Positions 42,786 to 52,331 are shown, counted from the stretch's first letter. The stretch is 64,000 nucleotides of DNA from Streptomyces sp. YPW6 (GCF_018866325.1 NZ_CP076457.1:5429001-5493000); one strand, 5' to 3'. Notes: generated by a model not told the origin, from the sequence alone. Translations and numbers: made by a program.

Positions 42786-43469
42786 TTGACCCTGTCCCTT
42801 GTGAAGCCTTCCCCTGAACCCGATGAGGTTCGGGTCCAGTTGGGTGGCGTGGGGACCAGGCTGGAGCTCCTGCACGGAGTGCTGCGCGCGGGCGAGGTGG
42901 CAAGGCGCACCGCTGTCCGCAACGATCCAACGGGAACGGCGGGCCGGCGGGCCTATGAGGCGCATGTGCGGACCATCCGCGAGCTGCACATCGAGAAGGA
43001 GGGGTGGGCGCGGCTCGTCCATGGTCGGCTCGAACTTGTCTGCAATCCGGATCGATCGGTTGCGATGGGCGTGATGGCGGGCAACGCCGCCACGGGGCAG
43101 GCAAGCCTGTTCCCGAAGAACGCACGGCGCCGCGGAGCCGCCACTGAAATGGTCGCTCGCGCCAACGCCGGCGACGCCACTTCGCTCGTACAGACGGCTC
43201 TGTTCGTGGCTGGCGCTGGCTCTGAGGGGGTTGCGTTGAGCGAAGAAGAGGCCTTTGCCCTGAAGACGTGGTTCCTGCTGTCCTGTCGCACCAAGATCGG
43301 TGACACGGTACGGATCGACTGCGAGCTGTCGCAGCCGAAGGGCTTCCGGGACGGCTTCGTGATCGAATGGGGTCCGAGGATTCCGCTTCCCGCCCTGGTG
43401 ATGGACGGAATCGAACTTACGAACGATGATGGACCTGAAGAGATCGACATCGCCGTCGATTTCCGCTGA
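42786..43469 (+). CDS. Unknown protein paired with the XRE-ImmA/IrrE gene
   Basis: 227 residues from TTG 42786, which has GGAGG (42776-42780) at 5 nt; another TTG at 42774 is less likely. No recognisable domain. The sequence is mixed alpha/beta, with a central Ala/Arg-rich stretch (FPKNARRRGAATEMVARANA) and an acidic C-terminus (NDDGPEEIDIAVDF). It precedes the protease-regulator gene by 66 nt and shares its operator, so it is probably the target or effector of that protein. Confidence 0.65.
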   Translation: MTLSLVKPSPEPDEVRVQLGGVGTRLELLHGVLRAGEVARRTAVRNDPTGTAGRRAYEAHVRTIRELHIEKEGWARLVHGRLELVCNPDRSVAMGVMAGNAATGQASLFPKNARRRGAATEMVARANAGDATSLVQTALFVAGAGSEGVALSEEEAFALKTWFLLSCRTKIGDTVRIDCELSQPKGFRDGFVIEWGPRIPLPALVMDGIELTNDDGPEEIDIAVDFR

Positions 43470-43535
43470 GGCCCGTTGGCTGGGCGGCGAAACCTGTCGC
43501 CCTGCTGAGCACCACCAATAACTGAGGCAGCCCCC

Positions 43536-44624
43536 ATGGTGACCCCGTCCCGCATCACACTGGCCCGCAAGCGCAGGGGTCTTACCCTTGCTGAGTTGTC
43601 GGACCGAGCTGGGGTGTCACTGCAGAGCCTGTCAAACTACGAGACAGGACGCACTACGCCCCGTCCCGACACTGTCGCCAAGATCGCCTCAGCGCTCGAC
43701 TTCCCTACCGTCTTCTTCGAAGGCCCTGCGCTGGACGAGCTCCCCGCCGAGGGCATCTCGTGGCGGGCGCGGAGCAAGACCTCGGCCAGGGTCCTCGAAG
43801 CCGCGCGAGCCGCAGGCACGCTGGGTGCGATGCTTTACGAGTGGATCGACGAAAGGTTCCGCCTACCAGAAGTGAATGTGCCTTCACTGGGCAAACCTGA
43901 CCCGGAAACAGCCGCTGGCATGGTTCGCACCCGCTGGGGTCTGGCGGAAGCGCCAGCGCCCAATATGGTGCATCTTCTGGAAGCACACGGAGTTCGAGTG
44001 TTTTCACTCGATCCTGACCACGCAGAGGTCGACGCCTTCGCCGTGTGGCGCGACGGTGTTCCGTTCGTATTCCTCAACACACTCAAGTCGGCCGAGCGAG
44101 GGCGCTTCGACGCGGCCCATGAACTGGGTCACCTCGTCATGCATGGTAGTGAGCACGCCTGCTCAGGGCCCGACGCCGAACGGCAAGCGAACGACTTTGC
44201 CTCCGCGTTCCTGATGCCTCGAGCGAGCGTTCTGGGACACATGCCCTCAGGTGCACACGTCGATCAGATCCTTCGCGGCAAGCGGATCTGGAACGTCTCT
44301 GCCATGGCTCTGACCTACCGGATGCACGACCTGGGACTGCTCTCCGACTGGCAGTACCGTTCTACCTGCGCCGAGTTGAGCCGTTTGGGATATCGGTCCG
44401 GTGAGCCGCAGGGCATGAGCCAGCGAGAAACGTCGCAGGTGTTGACGAAGGTCTTTACCGCGCTGCGTTCGAAGCGTGTTCGCCCTGGGTCCGTCGCGGC
44501 CGACCTGGGGCTCACTAGCGAGGAGATGAACCGACTCATGTTCGGGCTTACCCTCACGACCTTCGAAGGCAAGGGCCAGCAGGCTACGGCTGCTGCGACG
44601 CGCAGCCTATCCGTCGTCCCTTGA
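43536..44624 (+). CDS. XRE-family regulator fused to ImmA/IrrE zinc peptidase
   Basis: 362 residues. N-terminal helix-turn-helix (about 5-60: RKRRGLTLAELSDRAGVSLQ). C-terminal metallopeptidase with AAHELGHLVMH (HExxH). Proteins of this type cleave a repressor or partner in phage, ICE and stress systems (ImmA of ICEBs1, IrrE of Deinococcus). ATG 43536 follows GAGG at 8 nt. The upstream gene at 42786 may be its partner. Could act as a phage sensor, an element-excision switch or a toxin-antitoxin-like module. Confidence 0.85.
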   Translation: MVTPSRITLARKRRGLTLAELSDRAGVSLQSLSNYETGRTTPRPDTVAKIASALDFPTVFFEGPALDELPAEGISWRARSKTSARVLEAARAAGTLGAMLYEWIDERFRLPEVNVPSLGKPDPETAAGMVRTRWGLAEAPAPNMVHLLEAHGVRVFSLDPDHAEVDAFAVWRDGVPFVFLNTLKSAERGRFDAAHELGHLVMHGSEHACSGPDAERQANDFASAFLMPRASVLGHMPSGAHVDQILRGKRIWNVSAMALTYRMHDLGLLSDWQYRSTCAELSRLGYRSGEPQGMSQRETSQVLTKVFTALRSKRVRPGSVAADLGLTSEEMNRLMFGLTLTTFEGKGQQATAAATRSLSVVP

Positions 44625-44679
44625 GGAGCGCATCCCTACGCCGGCTGTGACGAGGCATGCCATGGGGATCGGCGTCCTC

Positions 44680-46164
44680 TCATGGGCAACGCCTCATGGG
44701 GTTGTCGGGGTGCTGATCGATCCATGCCAGGCCTTCGGGATCGAGGTGGTGACGGGCGCGAGTGACGGCAACGTAGGCCAAGCGGGCTTCCGATTCTTTG
44801 ACGGGGCCGGGCACGGGGCGGCCTGAGGAGTCCACGGCGTTGGTGTCGGGGGGCGGGGTGAAGTCGGTGGCGATGCGCACGTGGGACCATTCCCGGCCTT
44901 TGGCTTTATGGGCGGTGGAAACGGTGACCTTGGCATGGTCCTCGGGAACAAGGCGGTCGACGGCATGGAGGATGGCGTCAGGGCCGTGTTCGTCTACGAG
45001 GTTGGCGAAGGGCTGCAGATCGGCGCCAGCGGGGTCGAGCTCGGCATAGTCGCGTAGCGCGGTCCAGGTGGTGAACAGCAGTAGTTCTGGGTGGTGTGTG
45101 CGCCGTCCCCCGATAAGGTCGCGGGCGGCCTGAGCTAGGGCACGCAGAGCGCCGCCCCCACCCACCAGCGCTGTCGCCGTACCGGCATCGAGAAGCGTGA
45201 AAATTTCGGAGACAGCCCCGATGTTTGTGCGACACAGCACCGCATTAGGGCTCTCCGCGCGCCCCCCGATGCTGGTGGGGATGTCCGGGCTTCCGGTGAG
45301 CTGGATCGGAGCTCCGCTAAGGGCGAGCCAGCGGTTTGCTTCGGTAGCGAGTTCGGGGCCGAAGCGGAAGGAACGAGTCAGGGTGAGTTGACGACCAGCG
45401 AATCCAGTCATCACGTCACGGGCGCCTCGCCAGCCGTAGATGGCCTGGGCGGAGTCGCCGACCATGACGATCTGGGTGCGGACCCGCTGGGCCAGAACGA
45501 CCTGCTCGAGGACGGGATTGGTGTCCTGGGCCTCGTCCAGCAGCAGGAAGTCGCAGTGCAGAACGGGCTCGGTCAAGGCCCACATCTTGAGGTAATGGTC
45601 GTGTTCGAAGCGCACCACGTCTCCGTCGGGGCTTTGTAGATCGCCCCAAACCCTTGCCGCATACGGCAGCAGGAGATCGGCGAGTTCCGCGTGAGCCTCG
45701 TCGCTATCGATGCCGCGCAGGCGCGGGACGTGATGGTGGGCGAGCTCAGTGTCGGCGGACTGACAGTAGAGGCTGACCGTCCGTAGCACCGCGTTCGAGA
45801 GGGTGGCGGGCATGAGATCGCGCCCGTGAATGCGGGTGGCACTGTTCAGACCCAGGTCTTGGCCCACTTTCCAACCGGGCCGGCGAGGGCTATTGAGGCG
45901 GTCGCGGAATCGGTATCCGAGGGCGGCGTAGGCCAGGGAGTGAGCAGTCTTGCACTGGACAGATGCAGGGAAGCGGGCGGCCGCGTCCAGAGCGATGGCT
46001 CGGTTGAAGGCGAGGTAGTGGCCTCGGCGGGCGGCCTTTTGCTCGGCGAGGAAGGCGAGTGTAGAGGTCTTGCCGGTACCGGCACCGGCCTGGATAACGA
46101 GATGGTCGCCTTCGCCGAATGCCTCCAGGGCGGCGGCCTGTTCGTCGGTGGGGCTGAAGCGCAT
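44680..46164 (-). CDS. UvrD/PcrA-like superfamily 1 helicase
   Basis: 494 residues, all main SF1 motifs in order: QAGAGTGKTS (Walker A), LLLDEAQDTN, VGDSAQAIYGWRGA, LTRSFRF, VSTAHKAKGREW and YVAVTRARHHL. Shorter than full UvrD (~700). ATG 46164 gives MRFSPTDEQAAALEAFGEG and follows GGAGGG. It stands alone in the element; no adjacent nuclease. May support defence or element replication. It converges with the ImmA/IrrE gene. Confidence 0.8.
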   Translation of the reverse strand: MRFSPTDEQAAALEAFGEGDHLVIQAGAGTGKTSTLAFLAEQKAARRGHYLAFNRAIALDAAARFPASVQCKTAHSLAYAALGYRFRDRLNSPRRPGWKVGQDLGLNSATRIHGRDLMPATLSNAVLRTVSLYCQSADTELAHHHVPRLRGIDSDEAHAELADLLLPYAARVWGDLQSPDGDVVRFEHDHYLKMWALTEPVLHCDFLLLDEAQDTNPVLEQVVLAQRVRTQIVMVGDSAQAIYGWRGARDVMTGFAGRQLTLTRSFRFGPELATEANRWLALSGAPIQLTGSPDIPTSIGGRAESPNAVLCRTNIGAVSEIFTLLDAGTATALVGGGGALRALAQAARDLIGGRRTHHPELLLFTTWTALRDYAELDPAGADLQPFANLVDEHGPDAILHAVDRLVPEDHAKVTVSTAHKAKGREWSHVRIATDFTPPPDTNAVDSSGRPVPGPVKESEARLAYVAVTRARHHLDPEGLAWIDQHPDNPMRRCP

Positions 46165-46395
46165 GAAGGGGGCCCTCCGGGAGCTGTGGCGACCCCACCA
46201 CACTCAAGGCGAGCGAGGACCGAGGCCTTATCTCTTACGGCAGATGCCGAAGTGAAAGTGCCAGCCGACGCGCCTACTGTCCGTGTGCGCACCATCGGGC
46301 CCCTTCGATCGAGTGTCAAGAAACCCACACGAGTACGCCCATCGAGCACACGTCCGCCCCCGGCATCCCCTTCGGGTGATCGGAGAACGGCAAGT

Positions 46396-46659
46396 TCAGC
46401 GCTCGGACCCTGGGGAGTCATGGCCGGTGCACAGCGGGTCGAGAAGCTCGCCCAGAGGGATGCTGAAGGCATGAGCGAGCGCGTGCCAGGTCCCGAGCGT
46501 GCCGACGGTACGACCCTGTTCGATCTCAATGAGGGTGCGGCGGGACAAGCCGCTATGGGCGGCGAGCTGGTCATAACTCCAGCCTCGATCCGCGCGCAGT
46601 CGGGCCAGGGACTGCCGCAGCGCCATCGGGTCGGGGTCTGGCGGCGGGAAGATCGTCAC
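46396..46659 (-). CDS. XRE-family transcriptional regulator, 87 residues
   Basis: A helix-turn-helix (LRADRGWSYDQLAAHSGLSR RTLIEIEQG, broken here for length) fills most of the protein. GTG 46659 is chosen as the start; ATG 46626 is an alternative. It is divergent from the Cys-rich gene at 46830 and its own upstream region carries three copies of a 17-bp operator, so it probably represses both. Confidence 0.7.
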   Translation of the reverse strand: MTIFPPPDPDPMALRQSLARLRADRGWSYDQLAAHSGLSRRTLIEIEQGRTVGTLGTWHALAHAFSIPLGELLDPLCTGHDSPGSER

Positions 46660-46673
46660 CTGACCATCCGAAG

Positions 46674-46757
46674 GTGCAGACCCCTGCCCTGGCAGTGCAG
46701 ACCTCTGCCCTATTTGTGCGGGTACGGAGGCATCCCCGTCAGGGCACAGGTCTGCAC
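46674..46757. promoter_or_regulatory. Triple 17-bp operator
   Basis: GTGCAGACCCCTGCCCT (46674-46690) and GTGCAGACCTCTGCCCT (46695-46711) are direct copies 21 bp apart. An inverted copy (complement of GTGCAGACCTGTGCCCT) lies at 46741-46757. They fill the region between the divergent XRE and Cys-rich genes. Confidence 0.7.
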
Positions 46758-46829
46758 TACGTTGGCACCGCCCGGAGCCGCTCGTCAGGCGGACCGGAGA
46801 AGTACCCAATCGCGGCTTGGAGGGAATCG

Positions 46830-47282
46830 ATGACCCCAGCTCTGCCCTCGCGTGCATGGAGCGTCACGATCAGCAGCCCGGCTGGGCAGCCTGTGGCGAC
46901 ATGCAGCGCCTGCCCCTTGCCTATCGTGGTGACGGGGTCTACTGGGGCCCCAGAGATTCGACGGCACTTTGTGCGCCACTTGTCCGAGTCTCAACTGCCC
47001 GTGTACCTGCGAATCTGTCAGTGCCGCGAGCGGCTCTGCACATGGCATCGCCGGCAGGGGCCGTGCTCTGGGCCGCTTCGACTCTTGCTTATCCGGGCGG
47101 ACCAGGGCCGGACCTGGCACCTTGCTGATGCTTGCGAAGCCTGCGCCGCCGTGATCCCTCACGCCGCTGCCGTCCCAGAACCTTCAGCACGCATCACCAC
47201 TGGCCCTCGCGCACAGACCTCGAGCGGCAAAGCTGCTGCGGATGTCTCAAGTGATCACATTGAGTGGGTCGAAGTGCCCTGA
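46830..47282 (+). CDS. Cys-rich protein of unknown function
   Basis: 150 residues from ATG 46830, preceded by GGAGGG (46819-46824). Contains CSAC, CQCRERLCTWH, CSG and CEAC motifs, suggesting two zinc sites. It is divergent from the small XRE gene and shares its operator, a common streptomycete pairing. No enzyme motif. Confidence 0.65.
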   Translation: MTPALPSRAWSVTISSPAGQPVATCSACPLPIVVTGSTGAPEIRRHFVRHLSESQLPVYLRICQCRERLCTWHRRQGPCSGPLRLLLIRADQGRTWHLADACEACAAVIPHAAAVPEPSARITTGPRAQTSSGKAAADVSSDHIEWVEVP

Positions 47283-47390
47283 TGGGACAACCGAGCGGCC
47301 TGGTCTCAGTCGGCGATGACGGACCCAAGTGCTCCGCCCGGCGGGCTCTGCAAGGTCAGTTGTACGTGCGGCTGCGCTGACGTCAGTAAA

Positions 47391-47728
47391 GACACTCGCC
47401 CTGTTCGACGGCATCCCACCTGTCACTGGCCGCCCCAGCCGTCCCCGCGGACGTCCCGAAGCCATGCTTGGCGACAAGGGTTCCGATTCCAACCCAACCA
47501 CGACGCACACCGCAAACGCCGGATCCTGCCCGTCATCTCCCCGCAGAGGCAACCCGAACGTCAAGGACATGGGCGAGTTCCGCTACGTCGTTGAGCAGGC
47601 CTTCGCGGTGCTCCACCGGCTCAATCGCCTCGCTGTCTAATGGGAACGATATACCGAACTCACGACGCCCTCGTCTCCCTGGCCTGCAGCTCAGCTGCTG
47701 GCGACACCTCAAGAGGGCCCGAACATGA
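47391..47728 (+). pseudogene. IS5-family transposase remnant
   Basis: Pieces of a DDE transposase C-terminus appear in different frames: LALFDGIPPVTGRPSRPRGR, MLGDKGSDSNP, RYVVEQAFAVLHRLNRLAV and CWRHLKRART. A stop codon and several frameshifts separate them, so it is a decayed fragment. Confidence 0.7.
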
Positions 47729-47743
47729 TCATGTTACAAGCTC

Positions 47744-49499
47744 TTAGGGCTTGCCGGGAATCAACACGTCGGTTTGATCTTGTTCTTGTCGAGGTCGAGG
47801 AATCTCTCGATGTCAGTCGGTGTGCGGAAGCGGGCGGTCGAGGCGGGGATGTGAACTCCGTGGGCGTCCAGGAGCGGGCGGACGTCTTTCGCTGCGCGGC
47901 TGATGGTCATGGCGGTGGTGTTGAAGAGCTGGCCCAAGAGGTCCATGGTCGCGAGTTTCCGCAGGTGGAGCACGGTGGCCAGGACTCGGTCGGCTGAGGT
48001 GAGCTTGGGTTTGGCGCCTGTGCCAGGGGCCACCAGGCGTTCGTGGCCCCTGCGGGTGCGGAGCACTTGCTCGCGTTGAATCTCCATCGCTGGAGTCAGC
48101 ATGTCGATGAGTTCGTTGAGCTGCTGGCGGGTCATCCCGGTCAGTTCCGGATCCTGTAACGAACGCTGCGTGAGGCGGGCCGGTCCGTCCGCCAGGGCCT
48201 CGTCCTGTGTGCTGGTGGTGGTCGCCGTGTCCGTCGGGCGCTGGGGGTGGAGGGTGTAGTTCCAGTCGCCGTGGAAGCGGTGGCGGGTGATGGGCAGGGC
48301 GGCGATCTCCTCGTCGCTGATGCGGATGCCGGTGGGGTACTCACCGCTGTCGAGTCGGCCCGGACGGTGAGGCCGGTGCGGCTGGTGGTCGCGGCGATGG
48401 TCTGGAGCATGACTTCGTGGCTGGTCAGGGGCCTGCCTCGCCAGTTCATGGTGATGTGGGAGAACAGCCGGTGCTCGATCTTGTTCCACTTCGAGGTGCC
48501 GGGCGGAAGGTGGCACACCATGATCTCAAGGCCGGTCTCGGCGGCGAGATCGGCGAGCTGGGTCTTCCAGCCCCGGGTGCGGTAGCCGTTGGAGCCGCCA
48601 CCGTCAGCGGTGATCAGCAGCCGGCGGGCGCCGGGGTAGTCGTGTTGGCCGACCGCCTGCCACCAGCGGCGGATCGAGGCGACGGCGAACGCCGCCGTGT
48701 CGTGATCGGTGCCGATGCTGACCCAACCGGTGTTCGCCGTCATGTCGTAGATTCCGTAGGGAATCGCCTTGGCGGCCTGGCCGGGGAAGTCGTGCGTCTT
48801 GACCCTCACGGGTTGTCCTGCAGGCTGCCATTCGTGCCCGGCGTTCCTGTAATCGCCGATCAGTTCCTTCTTCTTGCTGTCCACGCTGATCACCGGGTCA
48901 CCGGCGTCCCTGTGGTCTCGTGCCCGCTCGTTGAGGTAGCGGAACTGGGCGTCCCTGTCGGGGTGCTGGGCACCTTCGATGGTCTTGGTGTTGGCCTGCA
49001 GGCTGAAGCCCTCCTCCCGCAGCAGACCGGCGACGGTGTCGGCGGAGACCCGGTGCCCCTGGCGGGTGAGCTCCGCCGACAGCTTCCGGGTCGACTTCGT
49101 CGTCCAGCGCAGCGGCGACATCGGGTCGCCCCGCTCGTCGGGCTCGACCAGCGCCAGCAGTGCCGGCCGCAGCCCAGAGTCCAGCTCGGCCGCCTTCTTC
49201 CGCCCTCCACCGGGATGGCGCACCCGCCCCAACGGGGCCTGACCAGAGTCCAGTTCAGCCGCCCCACGCGAGACCGTGGCCTCCCGGACCCCGGCTGCAG
49301 CGGCGACGATTTTGATGCCGCCATGCCCCAGCGACAGTGCTTCCGCCCCTATGGCCAGCCGACGCTGACGCTCGTCCAGATGTGGCAACAGCACCTGGAA
49401 CTTCGCCGCCAGAACGGCCTCGATCCCCTCCGATCTCCCCATACCAGACCAACGAGCCCCACAGCTGGAAGCCACGACTTGTTTCCCGGCAAGCCCTTA
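47744..49499 (-). mobile_element. ISAzo13-family insertion sequence, 1.75 kb
   Basis: Ends match as inverted repeats: GGGCTTGCCGGGAA with TCAA (47747-) and its complement ending 49496. A 3-bp duplication TTA flanks it (47744-47746 and 49497-49499). One frameshifted transposase gene fills it. It lies 60 bp upstream of the ATPase gene at 49559. Confidence 0.8.
47761..49442 (-). pseudogene. ISAzo13-family transposase, frameshifted
   Basis: N-terminal part (from about 49442: MGRSEGIEAVLAAKFQVLLP) contains DPVISVDSKKKELIGDYRN, LLITADGGGSNGYRTRGWK and TSKWNKIEHRLFSHI, the DDE catalytic stretches. After RTGLTVRA near 48355 the frame shifts; the expected continuation (LDSGEYPTGIRISDEEIAA, HRFHGDWNYTLHPQ) and a C-terminal helical domain (LTGMTRQQLNELIDMLTPAM) are in the next frame down to 47761. 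Only one shift is needed to join them. Programmed frameshifting is possible but no slippery run is obvious. Confidence 0.8.
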
Positions 49500-49558
49500 G
49501 GATTGGCGTACCGCCCACATAGCCGGGGCGGAGCAGCGCAAAGTGTTCAGGAGGCGGC

Positions 49559-51145
49559 GTGCGGTTCGTTGTACTCGACCGGGGGGCCCGTATCCCGCTT
49601 GATCCCCGGCCGCTCGCCGTGCTGGTCAAAGACTCCTGGGACGACTTCGGATGGCGCACCATGTTCCGCCTCCTAGTCGTCGACAACCGAGGACGTCACG
49701 ACATTGGCAATGTGAAGATTGCGTCGCTCGACATGGAGCCGGATGCCGAGACCGTCGTGCGGCTCCCGTCGTCTTTCACGAGGCTGTCAGACGGATACTT
49801 CTCCGTCGGGCAAGACGACACCTACTACGAGAGGCTAAACGAACTGGCCGGGAGCACCTCTGAAGCTGTGCTACGCGGGCTGCAGGACATGGCTCTGAAT
49901 GAACGGGTGTTCGCCATGGCGCAGCATCAGGAGGTCACGCGCGTTTCGTTGATGCGCTCACTCAGGGCGCACACGGTCGAGGGTCAATTTCGGCGCATGG
50001 CCCGAGGGGGAGCGCGCCGCGCCTCCTTCGACATCGGCTACATCTCCCCTGTGCAAGATGGTGGCGACCGTCTTACTCTCGACTTCCAGGTTATTCCCGG
50101 TCAGCAGCCGCCGTCCAACATCCACGTTCTCACCGGCCGCAACGGGGCGGGCAAGTCTGTCTTGCTGCAGCGACTCTCGCGGGCAGTCGCAGATCCTCAA
50201 GCCGACCCCGAGGAGGTGGGATGGATCTACGAAGCAGAGGCGGAGAGGGGTGCGGAAATTCCCCGTACGGCCCTTGATGCCATTACAGGGCGTTCCTTCG
50301 CCAACCTCGTTCGGGTTTCCTTCAGTGCCTTCGACACCCCGCCCCTCCTGCCCGAGTATCCGGCGGACTTTCCTACCGTGTACGTAGGTTTGTGCCAGCC
50401 GTCCGCCCAGGGGCACACCCCGCAAATGAAGTCACAATCCCGACTCAAAAAAGAGTTCGCCGAGAGCCTGGATATCTGCCTCGGCACCGCCGAGTTGCAC
50501 GAGCGGTGGATGGCCGCCCTGCGGACCCTGTCGTACTCGGGTAGCGGTCTGTTGCCCGAGGGGTGGTTGAGCGCGTACATCCGAATCAACCCCACCGCTC
50601 GCCGACGCACTGTGGCCCGCAGCCTGTTCAACTCGCTCAGTTCCGGCCACAAGGTCGTCCTGCTGACCATGACCCGGCTTGTCGAGAACGTCGGCGAGCG
50701 CACTCTGGTTCTCATCGATGAGCCGGAAACGCACTTGCATCCCCCTATGCTTGCGGCGTTCGTCCGAGCTCTGTCGGATCTCTTGACTGACCGCAACGGA
50801 CTCGCGATCGTCGCCACGCACTCCCCGGTAGTCCTCCAAGAAGTCCCATCCGACTGTGTATGGAAGCTGCTGCGTCACGGCGATCAGTTCACCGCGCACC
50901 GGCCGACCATCGAGACCTTCGGCGAGAACGTCGGCGTCCTCACTCACGAGGTCTTCGGCCTGGAGGTCACTGACACCGGGTTCCACCGCGATCTCAGCCG
51001 CACGGTCGATGACGGGCTTTCCTACGAGGAGATCCTCGAACGTTTCCGGGGCCGGCTGGGCGGCGAGGCGCGCATCATCGCCCGCTCGTTGATTGCCGCG
51101 CGTGGCACCCGTTCCGCCGACGACGGTCTGCAGGGTGACCACTGA
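49559..51145 (+). CDS. AAA/SMC-like ATPase, PtuA-like (Septu-type defence)
   Basis: 528 residues. Walker A GRNGAGKS (about 193-200), Walker B TLVLIDEPETHLHP (about 382-395) and ATHSPVVLQE (H-switch), an ABC-type ATPase fold found in OLD/PtuA proteins. GTG 49559 has AGGAGG (49549-49554) at 4 nt. The downstream gene encodes an HNH nuclease and starts directly after the stop, the PtuA-PtuB arrangement. PtuA probably holds PtuB inactive until phage infection. The promoter region is cut by the IS 60 bp upstream. Other AAA-HNH systems cannot be excluded. Confidence 0.75.
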   Translation: MRFVVLDRGARIPLDPRPLAVLVKDSWDDFGWRTMFRLLVVDNRGRHDIGNVKIASLDMEPDAETVVRLPSSFTRLSDGYFSVGQDDTYYERLNELAGSTSEAVLRGLQDMALNERVFAMAQHQEVTRVSLMRSLRAHTVEGQFRRMARGGARRASFDIGYISPVQDGGDRLTLDFQVIPGQQPPSNIHVLTGRNGAGKSVLLQRLSRAVADPQADPEEVGWIYEAEAERGAEIPRTALDAITGRSFANLVRVSFSAFDTPPLLPEYPADFPTVYVGLCQPSAQGHTPQMKSQSRLKKEFAESLDICLGTAELHERWMAALRTLSYSGSGLLPEGWLSAYIRINPTARRRTVARSLFNSLSSGHKVVLLTMTRLVENVGERTLVLIDEPETHLHPPMLAAFVRALSDLLTDRNGLAIVATHSPVVLQEVPSDCVWKLLRHGDQFTAHRPTIETFGENVGVLTHEVFGLEVTDTGFHRDLSRTVDDGLSYEEILERFRGRLGGEARIIARSLIAARGTRSADDGLQGDH

Positions 51146-52006
51146 ATGATCCCTATGGTCAAGCCCAGCCTGGACGCCAGCACTGTGTATGACGTCTGCA
51201 CAGCCACAGCCCGTCCTACTGGCGTTCGCAAGGCGCTGCAAGGGCTTAAGGAAACTGTTGTAAAGGCGGCGACCGCATACGAGGTCGCCGCAGCCCAGCA
51301 GGCCCAGCACACCCTCAATCACCTCAAACATCAGCCTGAGGGCGAGTCGGCCGCCAAGGGCGGTATCAACGAAGAGCTGAAGAAGACCTATGTCAACCGC
51401 ATGGTTGGCGGGGCCGGACGCTCTGTCTACGACAAACTTCGCGGCAGCTGCCACGGGCTGTGCGCCCTATGCGGGCATGGTGCCGCGGATACCCTCGACC
51501 ATCAGCTGCCGAAGGACTCCTTCCCGCTGCTGTCCGTCGTCCCCGTTAACCTCGTCCCGGCCTGCTCTAGGTGCAACCATAAAAAGAAGGAGGAGGCACC
51601 GACGCACGCGGGTGACCAGACCCTCCACCCGTACTTCGACGGGGATGTCCACGATCATCTGTGGTTGTTTGCTCGGATCACCGGCCCCCCTAAGCCCTCA
51701 GTGATCTTCTACGTCGACCCTCCAGCGGACATGCCGCCCGCCTTTGCCGCGCGTGCCCGCCACCACTTCGCCACGCTGGAACTGTCGGTCCTCTACAACT
51801 CGCAGATCGCCTACGAGCTGCGCTCCCTCGGCATGAGCCTGGCCAAACACCCCTTGCCGCCTGCAGAGCTGCGAGAGCACCTGCAGGAGACCGCAGAGAT
51901 CAAGGCCGCTGTCGAGGGGCGTAACTCCTGGAAGGCGGCGCTGTACCGAGGGCTCGTTGACAGCGCCTGGTATGTGGAAGGCGGTTGGGAAGAGCCCTGG
52001 AAGTGA
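51146..52006 (+). CDS. HNH nuclease, PtuB-like (Septu-type defence)
   Basis: 286 residues. HNH/zinc motif: CALCG (Cys106/109), DHQLP (Asp118, His119), VNLVPACSRCNHKKK (Asn and Cys140/143). TGA of the ATPase is directly followed by ATG 51146, so both are translated together; another ATG lies 9 nt later. Expected to cut nucleic acid on activation by the ATPase. The N-terminal ~100 residues are helical and probably contact the ATPase. Confidence 0.78.
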   Translation: MIPMVKPSLDASTVYDVCTATARPTGVRKALQGLKETVVKAATAYEVAAAQQAQHTLNHLKHQPEGESAAKGGINEELKKTYVNRMVGGAGRSVYDKLRGSCHGLCALCGHGAADTLDHQLPKDSFPLLSVVPVNLVPACSRCNHKKKEEAPTHAGDQTLHPYFDGDVHDHLWLFARITGPPKPSVIFYVDPPADMPPAFAARARHHFATLELSVLYNSQIAYELRSLGMSLAKHPLPPAELREHLQETAEIKAAVEGRNSWKAALYRGLVDSAWYVEGGWEEPWK

Positions 52007-52331
52007 TACCCAAAACCGTTGCCCACATACTGCCGTCATGGTCGGTGAAAACGATGGAGTCAATGCTGGGGTCTCGCCTCCGATATCTTTGCAGGAACGA
52101 CTGAGCAGCAGTCGGATAGGATCCGCGCAGCCGCGGTGGCGGGGATGCCGGCCGGATGGCGTCGGAAGCGCCCTCGCAGCCCCTGGGTGGCGGGCGGAGT
52201 GGGCATGGCGACCGGGAGGTGTTGCGCCACGGTCGCGTTCGTAAGTCGGAACTGAAAGTTGCTGACCTATTCAAGACCTCCACGAGGCCTCCTCCGTTAT
52301 AGGTCGAGAGGGCTTTCAACTCAAGGAATTG
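52007..52331. other. No gene recognised
   Basis: 325 bp between the HNH gene and the small minus-strand membrane gene. Possible short frames are arginine-rich and without good start signals. No retron-like RNA or repeat was evident by eye. Confidence 0.4.

Noticed and set aside
51957..52244. 95-codon frame after the HNH gene
   Set aside because: Overlaps the HNH gene end; Arg/Pro/Gly-rich with no start signal.
52007..52331. Retron RNA next to the Septu-like pair
   Set aside because: No reverse transcriptase gene is near and no convincing inverted-repeat RNA is seen.
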